From NCBI GenBank assembly GCA_023053685.1, contig JALIGW010000021.1:15835647-15899646 (forward strand): DNA of 64,000 bases. The letters are read 5' to 3'. The position numbers were made by a program, and so were the translations under genes. Source of the stretch: Diadophis punctatus similis (lineage: Eukaryota; Chordata; Lepidosauria; Squamata; Dipsadidae). Under the pieces are notes generated by a model. The model saw nothing but the letters and a program-made list of their open reading frames with translations, was not told the DNA's origin and ran no database searches. Below, piece after piece: positions 60,582-64,000 of the stretch (positions are counted from its first letter, which is position 1; each line of letters starts with the position of its first letter).

Positions 60582-63500
60582 ATGGCCACCCAACATACAT
60601 TCGCTCCCTTTAACCCGCCGAGGGAGACCTGGGCCTCCTATGTAGCCCGGTTCGAATGTTTCCTCATCGCAAATGAGTTCACCGAGCTGTCAGGAGACAG
60701 AAAGCGGGCATATTTTCTCGGATTTTGTGGGCCTGACATGTTCGAGACTGCCATAGCCCTTTTCGCCCCTCGCTCGATTCATAGCGTGCCTTGGGATGAA
60801 TTTATGGAGAAACTTAAAGATCATTACGCACCCCCTCCTTCTAGATGTGCTAGACGTTATGCTTTTTACCATCGGAATCAGAAGGAGGGTGAGACAGTGA
60901 ATCAATTCGTGGCTGCCCTCAGGAGGGCTTCCTTAAATTGTGAGTTCAGCAATTTAGAAGACTACCTTTTGGATAGGCTTGTTTTTGGAGTCAGGGACTG
61001 CCGACTGAAGAGGCGATTGCTCGCCATGCACAACCTCACATTCCAAGTTGCACTTGATGAGGCTCGTGCTGCTGAACTGTCCAACCAATCCCTCGCTGAG
61101 ATGGACATTAGCATTAACCCAACGCCCGTCCCCAATGCCTCTGTGACCAATGCCATCGCCGCTCTCCCAGAAGCATTAGAGAGGGAGCTCAAAATTGAAG
61201 AGGACGTTTGCCGCATTTCTGAGGGTCAGAATAAGGGGGACGTGAGGCAAAGACCGCCTCCATCTCTCTCTCCATGCAGGGGCTGTGGGGGGGACCATTT
61301 GAGGGCCCAATGCAATTTCCAGGACGCCATTTGCCGTCGTTGCGGCCGCAGGGGCCACCTAGCAAGGGTTTGCCGGATGGGTAGAGCCGCCCCCATTCAG
61401 AGTTATAGAGAGGCACCACCTGCAGGCCCACGGAGACAGCCCTGGGGGGGTCAGCCAAGAAGAGGCAGCTGTAATGCGATTTTCCCCTCCACTAGGGGGA
61501 ATCTTGCTGTCATTCAGAAAACTCAGGTGCCCGCGGGTGAGAAATTCACAGTTACTGTGACGCTTGGCCACAAGCCGTGTCCAATGGAAGTGGACACGGG
61601 CTCAGCTGTGTCCATAGTCTCATGGAGCACCTTGAAACGCATTTTCCCTGGCATGTCAAAGAGCCGCCTAGAGCCATGCCCATTATTCCTTAGGGCTTAC
61701 CAGGGGTCCTCCATCCCTATCCTGGGCAGGGGACTGTTTCCAGTCAGGTTCAAAACTTTTGCTGGTCGCCTGCCCCTTGTAATTGTAGATGGCCCCCTTA
61801 CCAGTCTTCTGGGACTAGACTGGTTTCCAGCTCTGGGGTTTTCCCTGGAGGGCATTAACACAGTGAAAGGGGAAGACATGGGGGCCACATTGGAACAGGA
61901 ATTCCCCGCAGTATTTGACGGGCAGCTAGGGAAGTATACTGGAACACCTGTGACTTTTAATCTTGACCCTATGGTTGCCCCTGTCCGCCTCAAACCACGG
62001 AGAGTGCCCTTGGCACTACTGCCAAAGGTGGACGCTGAACTAGACCGCCTCCTTGCACAGGGCATATTAGAAGCTGTAGATCAGGCGCGTTGGGAGACCC
62101 CCATAGTGACCCCTGTTAAGCCAGATGGCTCAATCAGGCTATGTGCAGACTATAAGTGCACAGTGAACCGCACATTACAGTCCCACGCATACCCTGTGCC
62201 CATCGTGCACCACCTGCTGCATTCCCTGGGAGGGGGAAAAGTCTTCGCGAAGTTAGATCTGTCCCAGGCTTACCAACAGCTGCCTGTGGACGACCAAGCA
62301 GCCGAAGCTCAGACTATTATTACACATCGAGGCGCTTTCCGCTGCCGCCGCCTCCAATTTGGCATAAGCACTGCCCCGGGCATTTTCCAAGGGTTGATGG
62401 AACGCCTGTTACACGGAATTCCGGGCACAGTGCCTTATTTCGATGACGTTTTGGTCACTGCGTCATCACGTGAGGAATTAATCTCTCGAGTGCGTGCTGT
62501 CCTCACCAAATTCCAGGATGTGGGGCTACGAATTAAGAAATCTAAATGTGTGTTTGCGGCTAACAGCGTAGAATTCCTCGGGTTCTTGGTGGACTCCACT
62601 GGAATACACCCCACAGCCTCTAAGATCCAAGCCATTGTGGACGCACCCAGGCCAAATTGTAAGGCGGAGCTGCAAGCCTTTCTTGGCCTCTTGAACTTTT
62701 ATGCAATTTTCCTGCCTCACAAAGCCACAGTGGCAGAACCGCTGCACAGATTGCTGGACGCCAGGGCACCGTGGAAATGGGGCCCCCGTGAGGCACACTC
62801 ATTTGCCGCTGTGAAAGGACTTTTGACAGCAAACACGGTGCTGGCTCAATACAGCACCCAACTGCCACTAGTGCTAGCCTGCGACGCGTCACCCTACGGC
62901 GTGGGCGCTGTCCTTAGCCACCGCTTGCCGAACGGAGAGGAAGTCCCGATTGCATTTTTTTCCAGAACCTTAGCTGGGCCGGAAAGGAACTACGGCCAAA
63001 TCGACAAGGAGGCCCTGGCTCTCATCGCGGGGGTTCGCAAGTTCCATCACTATCTGTATGGGCGCCGTTTCGACCTCGTGACTGACCACCAGCCACTTCT
63101 GGGGTTACTCTCCAGCAACCGTCCGACACCCCAGATGATATCCCCAAGAATGACCCGTTGGAGCGTTTTCCTCGCCAACTACGAGTACCACCTGATCTAC
63201 CGACCTGGCCGCAACATCGCGCACGCCGATGCCTTAAGCCGCTGCCCCCTGCCTATCCTGCTGGAGGACCCGGCACCTGCATCTACGGTCTTCCACTTGA
63301 ACGACATCAACCTACCCATCGCAGCAAGCGACATCGCCAAGTCTACGGCTCGAGACCCCGTCCTGTCAAGAGTACTGACTTGGGTGCTGAGGGGCTGGCC
63401 TGGGGACACTGTGACTTCCGAATTTGCCCCATTCAAAACGCGCCAATGTGAACTGTCTGTTTTACGGGGCTGTTTATTGTGGGGTGAGCGGGTTGTAATC

Positions 63501-64000
63501 CCCACGGTTTTTAGGCGAGCCACCCTCAACTTGTTGCATAGGGGCCATCCCGGGGTGGTCCGAATGAAGGCCCTAGCCAGGGGTTACGTGTGGTGGCCGG
63601 GGATGGATAAGGCCATCGAAGAAAGGGTGGCCAAGTGCTCCATCTGTCAGGAGAATAGGGCATCCCCGCCTAAGGCAACCCCGCAGGTTTGGGAAACCCC
63701 AGCAGGCCCCTGGTCCCGCATCCACGTGGATTTTGCCGGCCCAGTACAAGGCCAGATGTTCTTGGTGGTCGTGGATGCTTTTTCTAAATGGTTGGAAGTC
63801 CGCTTAATGTCCACGACCACCACTGACTCCCTGATTAGGTGTTTGGAGTCATTGTTTGCGACACATGGGTACCCCGACGTATTGATCTCGGATAATGGGC
63901 CTCAGCTGACAGCGGCCCGATTTGAGGGGTTCCTCGCCAACTTAGGCATACGGCATGGTCTCATTGCGCCATGGCACCCTGCAGGTAATGGCATGGCGGA
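60582..64000 (+). CDS. Ty3/gypsy Gag-Pol polyprotein, single open frame, 3' end outside window
   Basis: From ATG at 60582 the frame is open for 1139 codons to the window edge, with no stop or frameshift. Domains in order: Gag with two zinc knuckles (about 232-244 as CX2CX3HX4C, about 252-265 as CX2CX4HX4C); aspartic protease with VDTGSA (catalytic Asp338); reverse transcriptase with LDLSQAYQQ and YFDD (Asp621, Asp622); RNase H starting CDASPYGVGA (Asp768); the H-H-C-C integrase zinc finger with HRGHPG and CSIC; and the integrase core with HVDF (Asp1050) and DNGP (Asp1104). Position 1140, where a DX35E integrase has its Glu, begins GA and is cut by the window end. Gag and Pol share one frame, so no ribosomal frameshift is needed. 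Order PR-RT-RH-IN is Ty3/gypsy, not copia. Later domains and any env are not visible. Confidence 0.92.
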   Translation, partial: MATQHTFAPFNPPRETWASYVARFECFLIANEFTELSGDRKRAYFLGFCGPDMFETAIALFAPRSIHSVPWDEFMEKLKDHYAPPPSRCARRYAFYHRNQKEGETVNQFVAALRRASLNCEFSNLEDYLLDRLVFGVRDCRLKRRLLAMHNLTFQVALDEARAAELSNQSLAEMDISINPTPVPNASVTNAIAALPEALERELKIEEDVCRISEGQNKGDVRQRPPPSLSPCRGCGGDHLRAQCNFQDAICRRCGRRGHLARVCRMGRAAPIQSYREAPPAGPRRQPWGGQPRRGSCNAIFPSTRGNLAVIQKTQVPAGEKFTVTVTLGHKPCPMEVDTGSAVSIVSWSTLKRIFPGMSKSRLEPCPLFLRAYQGSSIPILGRGLFPVRFKTFAGRLPLVIVDGPLTSLLGLDWFPALGFSLEGINTVKGEDMGATLEQEFPAVFDGQLGKYTGTPVTFNLDPMVAPVRLKPRRVPLALLPKVDAELDRLLAQGILEAVDQARWETPIVTPVKPDGSIRLCADYKCTVNRTLQSHAYPVPIVHHLLHSLGGGKVFAKLDLSQAYQQLPVDDQAAEAQTIITHRGAFRCRRLQFGISTAPGIFQGLMERLLHGIPGTVPYFDDVLVTASSREELISRVRAVLTKFQDVGLRIKKSKCVFAANSVEFLGFLVDSTGIHPTASKIQAIVDAPRPNCKAELQAFLGLLNFYAIFLPHKATVAEPLHRLLDARAPWKWGPREAHSFAAVKGLLTANTVLAQYSTQLPLVLACDASPYGVGAVLSHRLPNGEEVPIAFFSRTLAGPERNYGQIDKEALALIAGVRKFHHYLYGRRFDLVTDHQPLLGLLSSNRPTPQMISPRMTRWSVFLANYEYHLIYRPGRNIAHADALSRCPLPILLEDPAPASTVFHLNDINLPIAASDIAKSTARDPVLSRVLTWVLRGWPGDTVTSEFAPFKTRQCELSVLRGCLLWGERVVIPTVFRRATLNLLHRGHPGVVRMKALARGYVWWPGMDKAIEERVAKCSICQENRASPPKATPQVWETPAGPWSRIHVDFAGPVQGQMFLVVVDAFSKWLEVRLMSTTTTDSLIRCLESLFATHGYPDVLISDNGPQLTAARFEGFLANLGIRHGLIAPWHPAGNGMA

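Overview
This is a piece of a vertebrate nuclear genome, most likely a squamate reptile and probably a snake. The signs are exons split by introns with canonical GT/AG sites, abundant CR1-, L2- and RTE/BovB-like LINE fragments, tRNA-derived SINEs, hAT and Tc1/mariner-type MITEs, a Helitron, short Ty3/gypsy LTRs and a long GATA (Bkm-type) microsatellite. No prokaryotic-style operon is present. Most open frames on both strands are chance frames over repeats.

The only host gene I can assemble is VSTM4 (V-set and transmembrane domain containing 4), on the + strand. It has eight coding exons between 36065 and 56403, joined in phase into a 313-residue protein. Its parts are a signal peptide (exon 1), an Ig V domain (exon 2), a juxtamembrane stalk (exon 3), a transmembrane helix (exon 4) and a cytoplasmic tail (exons 5-8) ending in two tyrosine motifs, LTYAEL and TVYAQI. 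Only exon 2 and exon 8 stand out as long frames. Exons 1, 3, 4, 5, 6 and 7 were placed by phase, splice sites and similarity to the VSTM4 family as I remember it. A CpG-rich block (35.4-36.4 kb) with a CCAAT box and a CGG repeat is the likely promoter. Polyadenylation signals lie at 56533, 56596 and 56856.

Layout. 1-295: 3' end of a Helitron, with its helicase C-terminus and hairpin/CTAG terminus. 0.3-10 kb: LINE fragments, an orphan CpG island (2.6-3.65 kb), and a TA-flanked MITE carrying a large internal palindrome. 10-15.8 kb: mostly unannotatable single-copy-looking sequence. 15.8-28.5 kb: two solo LTRs with target duplications, CR1 and SINE copies, two hAT MITEs (one holding a 21-bp minisatellite), and a SINE nested in a LINE. 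28.5-35.4 kb: intergenic, with CA and GATA microsatellites. 35.4-56.9 kb: VSTM4, its introns loaded with LINEs, SINEs and MITEs. 56.9-60.28 kb: intergenic, with a hAT MITE flanked by 8-bp duplications. 60,282-64,000: 5' part of a Ty3/gypsy retrotransposon whose single gag-pol frame is open for 1139 codons and runs off the window.

Assignments rest on motif reading and memory of families; no database search was possible. Repeat family names are therefore given at clade level, and boundaries marked as approximate are judged by eye.
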